NCBI RefSeq assembly: GCF_001404985.1
Contig: NZ_JRLF01000007.1
Location: forward strand, 62,001 to 126,000
Source: Flavobacterium aquidurense
GTDB taxonomy: Bacteria > Bacteroidota > Bacteroidia > Flavobacteriales > Flavobacteriaceae
Length of the DNA: 64,000 nucleotides
Reading direction: 5' to 3'
Below are positions 29,369 through 38,294 of the stretch, piece by piece. Numbering within the stretch: position 1 is the stretch's first letter; each line of letters opens with the position of its first letter. Both the position numbers and the translations under genes were made by a program. The notes beneath the pieces are model-generated. The model did no database searches. It had not been told where the DNA came from and saw only the letters and a list, made by a program, of their open reading frames with translations.

Positions 29369-30793
29369 TTGAAAATTGGCAAAGCAGATTTAGTTTGGAG
29401 TTATTTAGCGCAAATATTAAGGTTTGGATCAAATTTATTTATATTACCAATAGTTTTAAGAACTCTGGTTCCAGAAGAATTAGCTATATGGTATTTATTT
29501 GCTTCGATTTCATCTTTAGTAATGTTAATTGATTTTGGTTTTTCCAGTACTATAATAAGAAATGTTACCTATGTTTTTGCAGGAGCAACACAGTTACAAA
29601 AAGAAGGTATTGTAGAAGATTCTGCAGACATGAATGGCGAAGTAAATGAGTCATTTCTCTCAAGGGTAATTTTTAGCATTAAATTTATATATACAATTCT
29701 GTCTTTTGTGGGGTTATTTTTACTCGCCACATTAGGTACATTTTATTTATATACAGTTATTAAATCCGAAACATTGCTGTTTCAACATAATGTTTGGATT
29801 GCTTGGAGCATATTTGTTATTGCTACCGTTACCGTAATTTATTATTTATATTTAACCACATTATTAACTGGACGAGGGTACATAAAACATGCACAAAAGG
29901 CACAGATTGTTTATAATGGCGCCTTTATAATCATAGCCTATCTAGGATTGTTATTTGGGTATGGTTTAATTGCAATTGCTAGTGCCTTATTCATTTCATG
30001 TATAATTGAAAGAATATTTTTAGTTCATTATTTTTATGATTCTTGGATAAAAAAAATTATAAAAAACAATAAAGCAACATTTGATCAAAAAAAAGAAATT
30101 GTAACGGTAATTTGGTTTAATGCTAAGAAGATGGGGTTTGTATCGATCGGATCTTTTTTTATCAATAAGATGGGGCAGTTTTTTGTTACAAGTTTTTTTT
30201 CATTGAAAATTGCCGCTCAATATGGACTTACTCTTCAAATTGTTTCTTTTGTTTCTTCTGCGTCTTTGATATATTTTAATACTGTTTACCCTAAAATGAT
30301 TTATAATTTTTATAAAGGTAAGCTAGATGTAGTAAAAAAAGAATGGAGTCTGTCGCTGGTTTTAATACTTTTATTTTTCACACTATCAACTACTGTTACT
30401 TTATTCTTAGGTGAATATGTTTTTGAAGCAATAAACAGCAAAACCAGAATGTTGTCCAGTGCATTGATTGCAGTTATAATGCTGGTTAGTTTTTTTGAAA
30501 TTCAACATTCGATAGCGGCGAATATAATGACTTTTTCAAATAAGATACCTTTTCTATATCCATCAATATTATCAGGATTTTCCATTTTAATCATAACCTA
30601 CTTAACTCTTAGTTTTATTGATGCAAATGTTTGGTATATGGTATTAATTCAATTTTTAGTTCAGTTATCTTATAATAATTGGAAATGGCCATATGAAGCT
30701 TCCAAAATTTTAAAAACAACTTACGTTGAAATTATCAAAGATGGTTTTACAAATTTATTTTTACTTATTAAATCTATTAAATGGAAATACTAA
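29369..30793 (+). CDS. wzx: polysaccharide flippase, Wzx-like
   Basis: 474-residue multispanning membrane protein of the MATE-like/oligosaccharide flippase superfamily, with about 12 hydrophobic segments. It would flip undecaprenyl-PP-linked repeat units to the periplasm. Motif-like features: LRFGSNLFILPIVLRTLVPEELAIWYLFASISSL is split by polar turns in the first two helices, and LIDFGFSSTIIRNV follows, as in O-antigen Wzx. The frame begins at a TTG 10 bases after rfbH. The Wzy partner is at 36.1 kb. Its 3' end overlaps the next gene by 13 bases. Confidence 0.82.
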   Translation: MKIGKADLVWSYLAQILRFGSNLFILPIVLRTLVPEELAIWYLFASISSLVMLIDFGFSSTIIRNVTYVFAGATQLQKEGIVEDSADMNGEVNESFLSRVIFSIKFIYTILSFVGLFLLATLGTFYLYTVIKSETLLFQHNVWIAWSIFVIATVTVIYYLYLTTLLTGRGYIKHAQKAQIVYNGAFIIIAYLGLLFGYGLIAIASALFISCIIERIFLVHYFYDSWIKKIIKNNKATFDQKKEIVTVIWFNAKKMGFVSIGSFFINKMGQFFVTSFFSLKIAAQYGLTLQIVSFVSSASLIYFNTVYPKMIYNFYKGKLDVVKKEWSLSLVLILLFFTLSTTVTLFLGEYVFEAINSKTRMLSSALIAVIMLVSFFEIQHSIAANIMTFSNKIPFLYPSILSGFSILIITYLTLSFIDANVWYMVLIQFLVQLSYNNWKWPYEASKILKTTYVEIIKDGFTNLFLLIKSIKWKY

Positions 30794-31788
30794 AATACAA
30801 TGCTAAATATTCACAAGTTGAAAGTTTACTGTTGTTTGAAAACTCAATAAAAAATGATATTTTAGTTTCAATAATAATACCTACATATAATCGTATAGAT
30901 CTATTAAAGGAGGCAATTAAAAGTGTTGTAAGTCAACAAAATAAAGAATTGATTAGCTATGAAATCATAGTTATGGATAATAATCCTGAAAGTATAAAAA
31001 ATTTAGATGTAAAAAATTTAGATATTGATTTTAATGGTCACAATTTCAGATACTATGTAAATAGTGAAAATATTGGAATGATGGCTAATTGGAATAGAGG
31101 AATAGAATTAGCTAAAGGTAAATGGATAATTCAATTACATGATGATGATTATTTTTTACCAAATTTCATTGAAACTGTAAGTAAAGATATTTTGAGGTTT
31201 GAAAAGAAAGATGCAATTATACACTCGACATTTTTTCATGATAAAAGAAAAACTTCTACAATTAATTTAAATTTTAAAAAGAAAACTTATTATAGACTTA
31301 ATTCTTTGCATGTTGTTTGTGGAAACTATCATATTTCTGGTGCATTAATAAAAAAAGATATTGTCTATAAACTTGGAGGATTTGATCCTGAAATGTATCC
31401 TATAAGTGATTACGATTTTAATCAAAAATTAATATCGAATTTTAATGCTATAATGATTGAAAATGATCCTTTAGCTGTAATTATTTTTGAAAAAAATGAA
31501 ACTCTAAATCCTAAAGCATTTACTAACTGGTTTGGGTTGGAAAGAATAATAAAGAATAATGCAATTTTACATTTAAATAAACCATTTAGATTAATATTAT
31601 CAAAAATAATTGATGTTCAAATAAATTCGGAAATTGAATTCTATGCAAAGGAAATTTTTATTGAAAAGGAAGATCAAAATTTTATAAGATCGAAGGAATT
31701 AAAAGTTAATAAATTAATGAAAATAATCTGGAAATTTTATATTAAGTATTTTCACTTAATGAATTTAGTTATTAAGAAGGATTATTAA
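30781..31788 (+). CDS. family 2 glycosyltransferase
   Basis: 335-residue cytoplasmic GT-A transferase. The start of the fold is LVSIIIPTYNRIDLLKEAI (about 29-47), with the nucleotide-binding Asp in VMDNN and the metal site in QLHDDDYF (about 119-126). The C-terminal part (about 250-335) is basic and AT-rich with no known domain. It begins inside the end of wzx. Donor and acceptor are unknown; its position next to the dideoxyhexose genes makes that sugar a candidate donor. Confidence 0.85.
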   Translation: MEILKYNAKYSQVESLLLFENSIKNDILVSIIIPTYNRIDLLKEAIKSVVSQQNKELISYEIIVMDNNPESIKNLDVKNLDIDFNGHNFRYYVNSENIGMMANWNRGIELAKGKWIIQLHDDDYFLPNFIETVSKDILRFEKKDAIIHSTFFHDKRKTSTINLNFKKKTYYRLNSLHVVCGNYHISGALIKKDIVYKLGGFDPEMYPISDYDFNQKLISNFNAIMIENDPLAVIIFEKNETLNPKAFTNWFGLERIIKNNAILHLNKPFRLILSKIIDVQINSEIEFYAKEIFIEKEDQNFIRSKELKVNKLMKIIWKFYIKYFHLMNLVIKKDY

Positions 31789-31810
31789 AGAATTAGATTA
31801 AATAAAAAAT

Positions 31811-32746
31811 ATGAGTAAATATCTATTAATTGGCGGAGCAGGTTTTATTGGTGCAGCTATTGCTAAAAAACTGGTGTTGGCCGGAAATGAGGTTTCAATC
31901 TTAGAATTGCCGGGCTCTTATGTCGATCGACTTGATGTTATTAAAGAAAAGATTAACTTATATTATGGGAATTTAAATCAAGTCGATGTAATAAAGGATT
32001 TAATTTTAGAAAACGATATTAATGTGGTATTGCATTTAGCATCATCACTAATTCCTTCGAGTTCTCAAAGTCAATATGTTGAAGATATTGAAAAGGTAGT
32101 AATACCAACAATTAATTTATTGCCGTTGTTTTCAGAATTAAACATTAAATTAATTTTTTTCTCTTCTGGTGGTGCGATTTATGGTGAGAATTTGAATGGA
32201 TCCTTGTCAGAAAATCATCTTTTAGCACCTATCTCCTACTATGGACAGGCTAAGCTTTTAATGGAAGAGTCAATAAAATTTGAGAGTAGAAAATCTGGTT
32301 TAGATTATATTATTCTTCGGCCTTCTAATCCCTACGGAATAGGTCAAAGTTTGTATGGTAAACAAGGATTAATAGCGACATGTATTCATAATATTTTAAA
32401 TAGAAAAACAATACAAATTTGGGGTGATGGAAGTGTTGTTCGAGATTATATTTATATTGATGATTTCGTCGAAATTGTAATTAATGTAATCAATATGGCT
32501 ACAAGTAGAGAAATATACAATATAGGTTCAGGAAATGGTCACTCGGTAAATGAAATAATTGAAATGCTCAAAAAAATAGTTGATAAAACAATTGAAGTTG
32601 AATATGTACAAAATAGGGCAGTTGATGCATCTTCTATTATTTTAGATATTTCAAAATTAAAGAATATAATAAATTTTGAATATACATCTTTAGAAACTGG
32701 AATAAAGAACTTTTTATTGTATGAATCAAGTGATAAGCCAATATGA
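31811..32746 (+). CDS. NAD-dependent epimerase/dehydratase (GalE-like SDR)
   Basis: 311-residue extended SDR with NAD motif IGGAGFIGAAIAKKL (about 7-21), HLASSLIPSSS, a serine-rich active site FFSSGGAIYG (about 116-125) and YYGQAK as the YxxxK pair. RPSNPYGIGQ and RDYIYIDDF are typical of UDP-hexose 4-epimerases and related enzymes. The substrate is unclear. It overlaps the next glycosyltransferase by 4 bases (ATGA), so the two may act on the same sugar. Confidence 0.8.
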   Translation: MSKYLLIGGAGFIGAAIAKKLVLAGNEVSILELPGSYVDRLDVIKEKINLYYGNLNQVDVIKDLILENDINVVLHLASSLIPSSSQSQYVEDIEKVVIPTINLLPLFSELNIKLIFFSSGGAIYGENLNGSLSENHLLAPISYYGQAKLLMEESIKFESRKSGLDYIILRPSNPYGIGQSLYGKQGLIATCIHNILNRKTIQIWGDGSVVRDYIYIDDFVEIVINVINMATSREIYNIGSGNGHSVNEIIEMLKKIVDKTIEVEYVQNRAVDASSIILDISKLKNIINFEYTSLETGIKNFLLYESSDKPI

Positions 32747-33681
32747 ATCCAATCTCCGAAATTTTTCTGTCTATTTGTATTCCAACGAATGGGCGTATAG
32801 AAATTCTTAAAAAAACTCTTGATAGTATATATGATGATTGTGAGGTAAATTATTTAGATTTTGAAGTTATTCTTTCAGATAATTCTACAAACAATGAATT
32901 AGTATTGCTTTTAGAGTCCTATAAAAAATATCCAAATATTGTTTATAGCAAAACTACATGCGAAGGGTTTTTGAATTCAGCTAATGCATTAAAAATGGGT
33001 AATGGATTGTTTTTAAAGTTACATAATAATTATACAATTTTAAATAAAGGAAGTTTAAGTCAAATGATTTCTTTTATTAAAGCGAACAAAAACATAGAAC
33101 CTTTAGTTTTTTTTACTAACGGCCATTTGAACGAACATGATATTAAATTATTTGATTCATTTGACTTATTTAGTTCTAAACTTTCTTATTGGAATTCATG
33201 GAGTACTGGCTTCTCTATGTGGAAAAAAGATTTAGATAAATATTCAAATGAAGAGTTAAATCCTATGTTTCCCCAAACTTCTTTGTTGTTGCTCCTTAGT
33301 AATAAAAAAACGTTTGTAATTAATGATATTACTCTTTTTAATAATCAGGAAGTTCCAAGAAAAGGGGGATATAATTTATTTAAAACCTTTTGCATTGATT
33401 ATTTATCTATAATAAATGAGGCTAAACAAAAAAAAATAATAACTTTAAATACATTCAAAAAAATAAAAAAAGATCTTTTTTATAATTATTTAGTCATATC
33501 ATATTATAATACAAAAATAAAACAAAATGATTATACTTTTGAGTTATTAGATATAAGAAAAAGCGTAGCCCCAAATTATTCGATTTCACATTATTATTTA
33601 TTAGTTTTCTTAGCATATTTTACAGCTTTTAAAATTAGTCTAAGAGAAAAATTAGTCGAGATGAAAATTATTAAAGACTAA
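32743..33681 (+). CDS. divergent GT2-like glycosyltransferase lacking a DxD motif
   Basis: 312 residues. The N-terminus LSICIPTNGRIEILKKTLDS (9-28) and the nucleotide-binding VILSDNST (42-49) are clearly of the GT2 type; SICIPT starts are common in abequosyltransferase-like members (from memory). At the position of the metal-binding DxD the protein reads KLHNNYT (His94-Asn95-Asn96-Tyr97), so a metal-independent or altered mechanism, or loss of activity, is possible. It is coupled by an ATGA overlap to the SDR gene. After it, 103 bases hold no recognisable feature. Confidence 0.72.
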   Translation: MNPISEIFLSICIPTNGRIEILKKTLDSIYDDCEVNYLDFEVILSDNSTNNELVLLLESYKKYPNIVYSKTTCEGFLNSANALKMGNGLFLKLHNNYTILNKGSLSQMISFIKANKNIEPLVFFTNGHLNEHDIKLFDSFDLFSSKLSYWNSWSTGFSMWKKDLDKYSNEELNPMFPQTSLLLLLSNKKTFVINDITLFNNQEVPRKGGYNLFKTFCIDYLSIINEAKQKKIITLNTFKKIKKDLFYNYLVISYYNTKIKQNDYTFELLDIRKSVAPNYSISHYYLLVFLAYFTAFKISLREKLVEMKIIKD

Positions 33682-33784
33682 TTTTTTACAATAGCACTTT
33701 TTAAGTAAATAATTCAAAAACTAGAGAAATCACTTCACAAGAAAAATTATAATAATTAAACTTTATTAGGATTGTAATTAATTA

Positions 33785-34870
33785 ATGGAAACAAAAGCAA
33801 GAGTAATAGCATTTTATTTGCCACAATATCACCCCATACCAGAAAATGATGAATGGTGGGGAAAGGGATTCACAGAATGGACTAATGTAGGAAAAGCAAA
33901 GTCACTTTTTAAAGGTCATTATCAGCCAAGAGTACCTGCTGATTTAGGATATTATGATTTACGTGTACCAGAAACTCGTAAAGCACAGGCTGATATGGCA
34001 AGAGAATATGGTGTTGAAGGTTTTTGTTATTGGCATTATTGGTTTGGTAATGGTAAAAGACTTATAGAGCGACCATTTAATGAAGTTCTTACTTCCGGAG
34101 AACCTGATTTTCCATTTTGTTTAGCATGGGCAAATGAAACATGGAAAGGTTTTGCACATGGTATGACAAACCGTAATATTTTAATTGAACAGCTTTATCC
34201 TGGAGTTGAAGATTACATCGCTCATTTTTATGAAGTATTACCTGCCTTTAAAGATCATAGATATATAAAAATAAATAACAAACCTATATTTATGATTTAT
34301 AAACCTTTAGGAGACCCACAAGTTCTTGTTTTTATGGAAACTTGGAGGAAATTGGCTACAGAAAATGAATTAGAAGGCATTTATTTTATAGGACACCATA
34401 ATGATATGAAAAATAGTTTAGAAGATATCAAAAATAGTGGTGTAGATGCAGTTAATACAACTAGATTAAATAATTATATTATCAATCATCGTACTTTTTA
34501 TCAGAAAGTTCAGGGTAGATTAAATAGACTATTAAGAGGTTCTGCTTTGGCATATCCTTATGAAGTGATGTCAAAATACTTTCTTTCCAAAACTGAAGAT
34601 ACTCAGGAAAATGTGTTTCCAAGCATTATTCCAGGTTGGGACCATACTCCAAGGAGTGGTATAGAAGGATTAGTTATGACAAAAACGAATCCTAGTGTTT
34701 TTAGTAAACATGTAAGAGATGTCGTAAAAATGGTTTCTAATAAAGAAGATGAAAATAAAGTAATATTTCTTAAATCTTGGAATGAATGGGCTGAAGGGAA
34801 TTACATGGAACCTGATTTAAAATATGGAATGCAATTTTTAGAAGCTCTAAAAAAAGAGATTGTATATTAA
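33785..34870 (+). CDS. WbsX-like GH99-related protein
   Basis: 361-residue protein of the glycosyltransferase-WbsX family, related to glycoside hydrolase family 99 (endo-mannanase fold). Family phrases: AFYLPQYHPIPENDEWWGKG and TEWTNVGKAK (about 9-40), GFCYWHYWFGNGKRL (about 80-94), LAWANETW (about 115-122), and near the C-terminus FLKSWNEWAEGNYMEPD. No signal peptide is seen, so it acts in the cytoplasm. Such genes sit in many O-antigen and rhamnan loci, where their reaction is not settled. Confidence 0.85.
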   Translation: METKARVIAFYLPQYHPIPENDEWWGKGFTEWTNVGKAKSLFKGHYQPRVPADLGYYDLRVPETRKAQADMAREYGVEGFCYWHYWFGNGKRLIERPFNEVLTSGEPDFPFCLAWANETWKGFAHGMTNRNILIEQLYPGVEDYIAHFYEVLPAFKDHRYIKINNKPIFMIYKPLGDPQVLVFMETWRKLATENELEGIYFIGHHNDMKNSLEDIKNSGVDAVNTTRLNNYIINHRTFYQKVQGRLNRLLRGSALAYPYEVMSKYFLSKTEDTQENVFPSIIPGWDHTPRSGIEGLVMTKTNPSVFSKHVRDVVKMVSNKEDENKVIFLKSWNEWAEGNYMEPDLKYGMQFLEALKKEIVY

Positions 34871-34903
34871 AACTATATAACCTTTAACTAAATAAGTTAA
34901 AAT

Positions 34904-35965
34904 TTGAAAAGATATTACATATATCATTTATCTGAATCTGTAATAGAGGGTGGTATGTCTAGAAATAATGCTTTCTATAAACGAGTTTCAGATTTAGATG
35001 CATTAAAAATAAATATTTATAGTAAAAATATTTTTAAGAGATTTTGGTTTGCAGTAAAAACAATTTGCACTTTGTATTTTATTAAAAATCGAAGCATACT
35101 TATTCATCAGGGAAGTTTATGGATCTTATTTCCAGTTTTTTTTATGAAAGCTAATTTTTTTCAAAAATTAGTATTTCATTTGCTGGCGAAAGTTTCGAAA
35201 AATAATAAACTGACAATAGAGGTAAACGACCTTGTTTATGAGCAATCTATTGATCTTGAGTTGTTTGTGGATGATTTTTTTTCTTTTTTGCAGCAAAGGT
35301 TGTATACTATTAAAGACTGTTATTATATTTTTGCATCACATGAAATGAAATATTATACAAGTAAAAAGTATAATATTTTGTCTAAATATTCAAGCGTTAT
35401 TATTAATGGAGCACCAGAACTTAAAGATTATTCTATTATTTATAACGATGAAAAATGGATGGAAAGTGATAAAAAGAAATTCGTTTACGCAGGAAGTTTA
35501 AATAAAGGAAGACAGATAGAAGATTTACTAACAATTTTTACTGATAATGAAGATAATCTTCTTATTGTCTTAGGTAATGAAGGAGAATGGTTAAATGAAA
35601 TTAAATTGCCAAAAAATATAATATACCTTGGTAATTTTGAGGAAGGAATTGCTCATTATATAGTTTCTAAATGTGATATAGGCATAATTCCATATAATGA
35701 AAATAGATTTTACTATAATTTATGTTTTCCTACAAAAGTTTCATTTTATATAACTGCAGGTTTACCTGTATTATGTACACCTCTTAAAGAATTACAAAAT
35801 GTATTTTATAATGATGATGCGATATTATTTAACTCATTTTCTAATTGGAAAAATATAATAAAAGATATTGATAAAGAGCATATAATAAAAATGAAAAAAG
35901 CGACTGATCTTATAAAAAAATCTTATCAATGGGATTTTGTCTTACAATCCTTAAAATTTGAATAA
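34904..35965 (+). CDS. GT-B fold glycosyltransferase (GT4-like)
   Basis: 353 residues from a TTG start. The N-terminal half is divergent. The C-terminal half has the GT4-like order FVYAGSLNKGRQIEDLL (about 196-212), IYLGNFEEGIAHYIVSKCDIGIIPY (split by a turn, about 241-265) and FPTKVSFYITAGLPVLCT, where the Ser/Glu-rich donor loop of classical GT4 is weak. This resembles beta-1,6-galactofuranosyl- or other GT-B transferases of O-antigen loci. A terminator-like hairpin overlaps its stop region. The donor is unknown. Confidence 0.75.
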   Translation: MKRYYIYHLSESVIEGGMSRNNAFYKRVSDLDALKINIYSKNIFKRFWFAVKTICTLYFIKNRSILIHQGSLWILFPVFFMKANFFQKLVFHLLAKVSKNNKLTIEVNDLVYEQSIDLELFVDDFFSFLQQRLYTIKDCYYIFASHEMKYYTSKKYNILSKYSSVIINGAPELKDYSIIYNDEKWMESDKKKFVYAGSLNKGRQIEDLLTIFTDNEDNLLIVLGNEGEWLNEIKLPKNIIYLGNFEEGIAHYIVSKCDIGIIPYNENRFYYNLCFPTKVSFYITAGLPVLCTPLKELQNVFYNDDAILFNSFSNWKNIIKDIDKEHIIKMKKATDLIKKSYQWDFVLQSLKFE

Positions 35966-35996
35966 AAATCTAAAGTCTTAGATTTTACTCTTTTTT
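35965..35996 (+). terminator. terminator-like hairpin inside the locus
   Basis: A perfect 9-bp stem AAAATCTAA / TTAGATTTT with AGTC loop is followed four bases later by six T. It begins on the last base of the GT-B gene and precedes wzy, a spot where an antiterminator would be needed for read-through. The following 93 bases hold no clear promoter. Confidence 0.55.
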
Positions 35997-36089
35997 ATTT
36001 ATAATAAAAGATGCCTAAATGTTTATTTTTATTACAGTAGAGATACTTTTTTATATTGTAATTAATAAAGTTTCTTGTACTGAAATTAT

Positions 36090-37127
36090 ATGATTGCAAT
36101 ATTATTTTTAACCTTCTTTTTAGTATCATTAATTGCACTTTTCCCTTGGAGGAACAGTGTGACTAAAATTTTTGTATTCTTATTTCTGGGTTTATTGCTA
36201 ATACTAATTGCAGCTTTTCGTAGTGAAGAAGGAAATCCGGATTATGAAGTTTACATTCGTTATTTCTATGATCAGGATTTTTTATTTGTAGAGCCAACAT
36301 TTGTTTTTTTAGCAAAAATGGTTTCTTTTTTATTTGGTCCTTATCCTATTTATATATTTATAATTTATGCCATTTTAGGAGTAACACTTAAATTTGCAGC
36401 AATAAAACAATTATCCAAACTGTGGTTTTTATCCATCATAGTATATATAGGTAATTTTTTTGTTTTGCATGATATGATACAAATACGAGCTGGAGTAGCT
36501 TCGGCATTGTTATTACTTTGCATTAAACCAATTTATGATAGAGATCTCAAAAAGTTCTTATTTATTAGCATATGGGCGATTTTATTTCATATATCTGCTT
36601 TAGTAATATTACCTCTATGGTTTTTGCCTAAAATTAAAGATCGAATACTTGTTTTTTTATTATACATAATAATACCAATTTCTTGTATTATTTATTTTTT
36701 TAAAACAAATCTTATTATGGCTCTACCTATTCCGGTAGTTCAAGAAAAAATAGATCTATACGTAGCTTTACAAGAATCTGGAGTTGAAAATGCTTTGACT
36801 GAAATTAACGTATTCAATTATGTATTCCTGGTAAATGTGCTTATTTTTTATTTATTATTAATAAAACATAAATTATTGTTATTTCATAATAAGTATACTT
36901 TGATTTTGTTGGCAATTTATGGTATTGGTTTATCTTCATATGCTGCCTTAGCTACTTTACCAGTGTTTGCCGGACGCATCAGTGGTTTATTAGAAATAGT
37001 AGAAATTATATTAATCCCATTTTTATCCTATACAATTTCTCCTAAGTTTGTTTCCAGATTATTGGTCGTGTTTTGGGCATTAGGAATGATTCTAATCCAT
37101 TTATTTAGATCAAAATTAATTAGTTAA
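36090..37127 (+). CDS. wzy: EpsG-family O-antigen/polysaccharide polymerase
   Basis: 345-residue membrane protein with about 10 predicted transmembrane segments. The phrase AAFRSEEGNPDYEVYIRYF (about 41-59) after the first two helices, with its Arg and Asp-Tyr pair, is the hallmark of the EpsG/Wzy-like family, which polymerises lipid-linked repeat units in the periplasm. RAGVASALLLL (about 134-144) is the second conserved Arg loop. With wzx (29.4 kb) it completes a Wzy-dependent route. The function is by family; specificity is unknown. Confidence 0.83.
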   Translation: MIAILFLTFFLVSLIALFPWRNSVTKIFVFLFLGLLLILIAAFRSEEGNPDYEVYIRYFYDQDFLFVEPTFVFLAKMVSFLFGPYPIYIFIIYAILGVTLKFAAIKQLSKLWFLSIIVYIGNFFVLHDMIQIRAGVASALLLLCIKPIYDRDLKKFLFISIWAILFHISALVILPLWFLPKIKDRILVFLLYIIIPISCIIYFFKTNLIMALPIPVVQEKIDLYVALQESGVENALTEINVFNYVFLVNVLIFYLLLIKHKLLLFHNKYTLILLAIYGIGLSSYAALATLPVFAGRISGLLEIVEIILIPFLSYTISPKFVSRLLVVFWALGMILIHLFRSKLIS

Positions 37128-37131
37128 ATAC

Positions 37132-38115
37132 ATGCCGAATTTTATGAATGAACCTTTGATTTATATATTGTTAGCTTGTTATAATGGTGAGAAGTATATA
37201 GAAAAACAACTTGATAGCATTGTTGCTCAATCTTACACAAATTGGGTTTTGTTAATTAGAGATGATAATTCTTCAGATAGTACTTTAGAGATTATCGAAT
37301 CTTTTAATGAAAAAGATAAGCGAGTAAGAATAATACAAGATAAAATACAAAGTGAAGTAAAAGGAGCCTGTCAAAATTTTGCTAGACTTTTAGATGTTGC
37401 AGTATTAGAGGAAGCCACTTTCATTATGTTTGCAGATCAAGATGACTATTGGTTCTCGGATAAGATTGAAAAAATGATAAGCGCTATTGATAAAGATTTA
37501 GTGCCAGCAATGTTATATTCTGATTTTTTATATGCAGATGATAATTTAAAAGAATTACCTAAGAATATTCAAAACATAAGAGAAACTTTTTCGTTTCCCT
37601 CGTTTAATAGTTTGATTGTTCAGAATACAGTTTACGGCTGTACAATGATGATTAATTACGCATTAGCCCAAAAGTGTGTAATGATACCTCGAGAGGCAGA
37701 AAATCATGATTACTGGATTGCTTTGGTTGCAAGTGGTATAGGTGCCAATATAAGGCATTTAGAAATTCCATTGATGTTATATCGACAACATGGAAATAAT
37801 GTTTCAGGAAATTATCACGATCATCATTATGTATCTCGTTTCAAGAGACTCTTTACCAATTGGGAAGGATTAAAGAAAGTGGAATGTAGGAGAATCAAAA
37901 TGTTGGTTGCGTTTCTAGAGCAATTAAATAATGAATTATTGCCTGATAATTTAAAATTACTTACAGGATATTTAGAGGAATTGAAGGGAAATAAAATTGC
38001 ATTTGTTCGATATTGTGTAAAGAACAAAATAAAAAGACATTCTTTCATGTCAACGATTGTATTTTACCTTGTTTTGATTAACGTGTCAAAAAGGGATACA
38101 ATAAATAAGTTATAA
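37132..38115 (+). CDS. family 2 glycosyltransferase
   Basis: 327 residues (ATG at 37132; ATG at 37144 is also possible). The N-terminus IYILLACYNGEKYIEKQLDS, LIRDDNSSD and the metal motif MFADQDDYW (about 101-109) match the RfbG/rhamnosyltransferase-type GT2 enzymes of O-antigen loci; QxxDDYW is frequent in rhamnosyltransferases. RQHGNNVSG near residue 220 is a family C-terminal marker. A dTDP-L-rhamnose donor is plausible because the full rml set is present. Confidence 0.85.
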   Translation: MPNFMNEPLIYILLACYNGEKYIEKQLDSIVAQSYTNWVLLIRDDNSSDSTLEIIESFNEKDKRVRIIQDKIQSEVKGACQNFARLLDVAVLEEATFIMFADQDDYWFSDKIEKMISAIDKDLVPAMLYSDFLYADDNLKELPKNIQNIRETFSFPSFNSLIVQNTVYGCTMMINYALAQKCVMIPREAENHDYWIALVASGIGANIRHLEIPLMLYRQHGNNVSGNYHDHHYVSRFKRLFTNWEGLKKVECRRIKMLVAFLEQLNNELLPDNLKLLTGYLEELKGNKIAFVRYCVKNKIKRHSFMSTIVFYLVLINVSKRDTINKL

Positions 38116-38166
38116 GTAGTGATTATAATCTATTATAATTAGAAATTCTTATTTTTTTTCATAAAT

Positions 38167-38174
38167 TAAATTTG
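38167..38174 (+). promoter_or_regulatory. possible -7 box in the 38116-38294 gap
   Basis: TAAATTTG matches TAnnTTTG in the 179-base gap before the next transferase, but no TTG lies at the -33 position and the leader would be about 115 bases. The rest of the gap shows only AT-rich DNA and the duplicated palindrome ATTATAAT near 38123-38140. Confidence 0.25.
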
Positions 38175-38294
38175 AGATTTGTTTAAAGAAAATATTTTAT
38201 TGGATATGAATCTAATAAGTGTTATAAAAAAAGATTGATCATAAAAACGGGATTTTCTAAATCAAAAAATAACTTAAAAAATAAATCAAACTAA

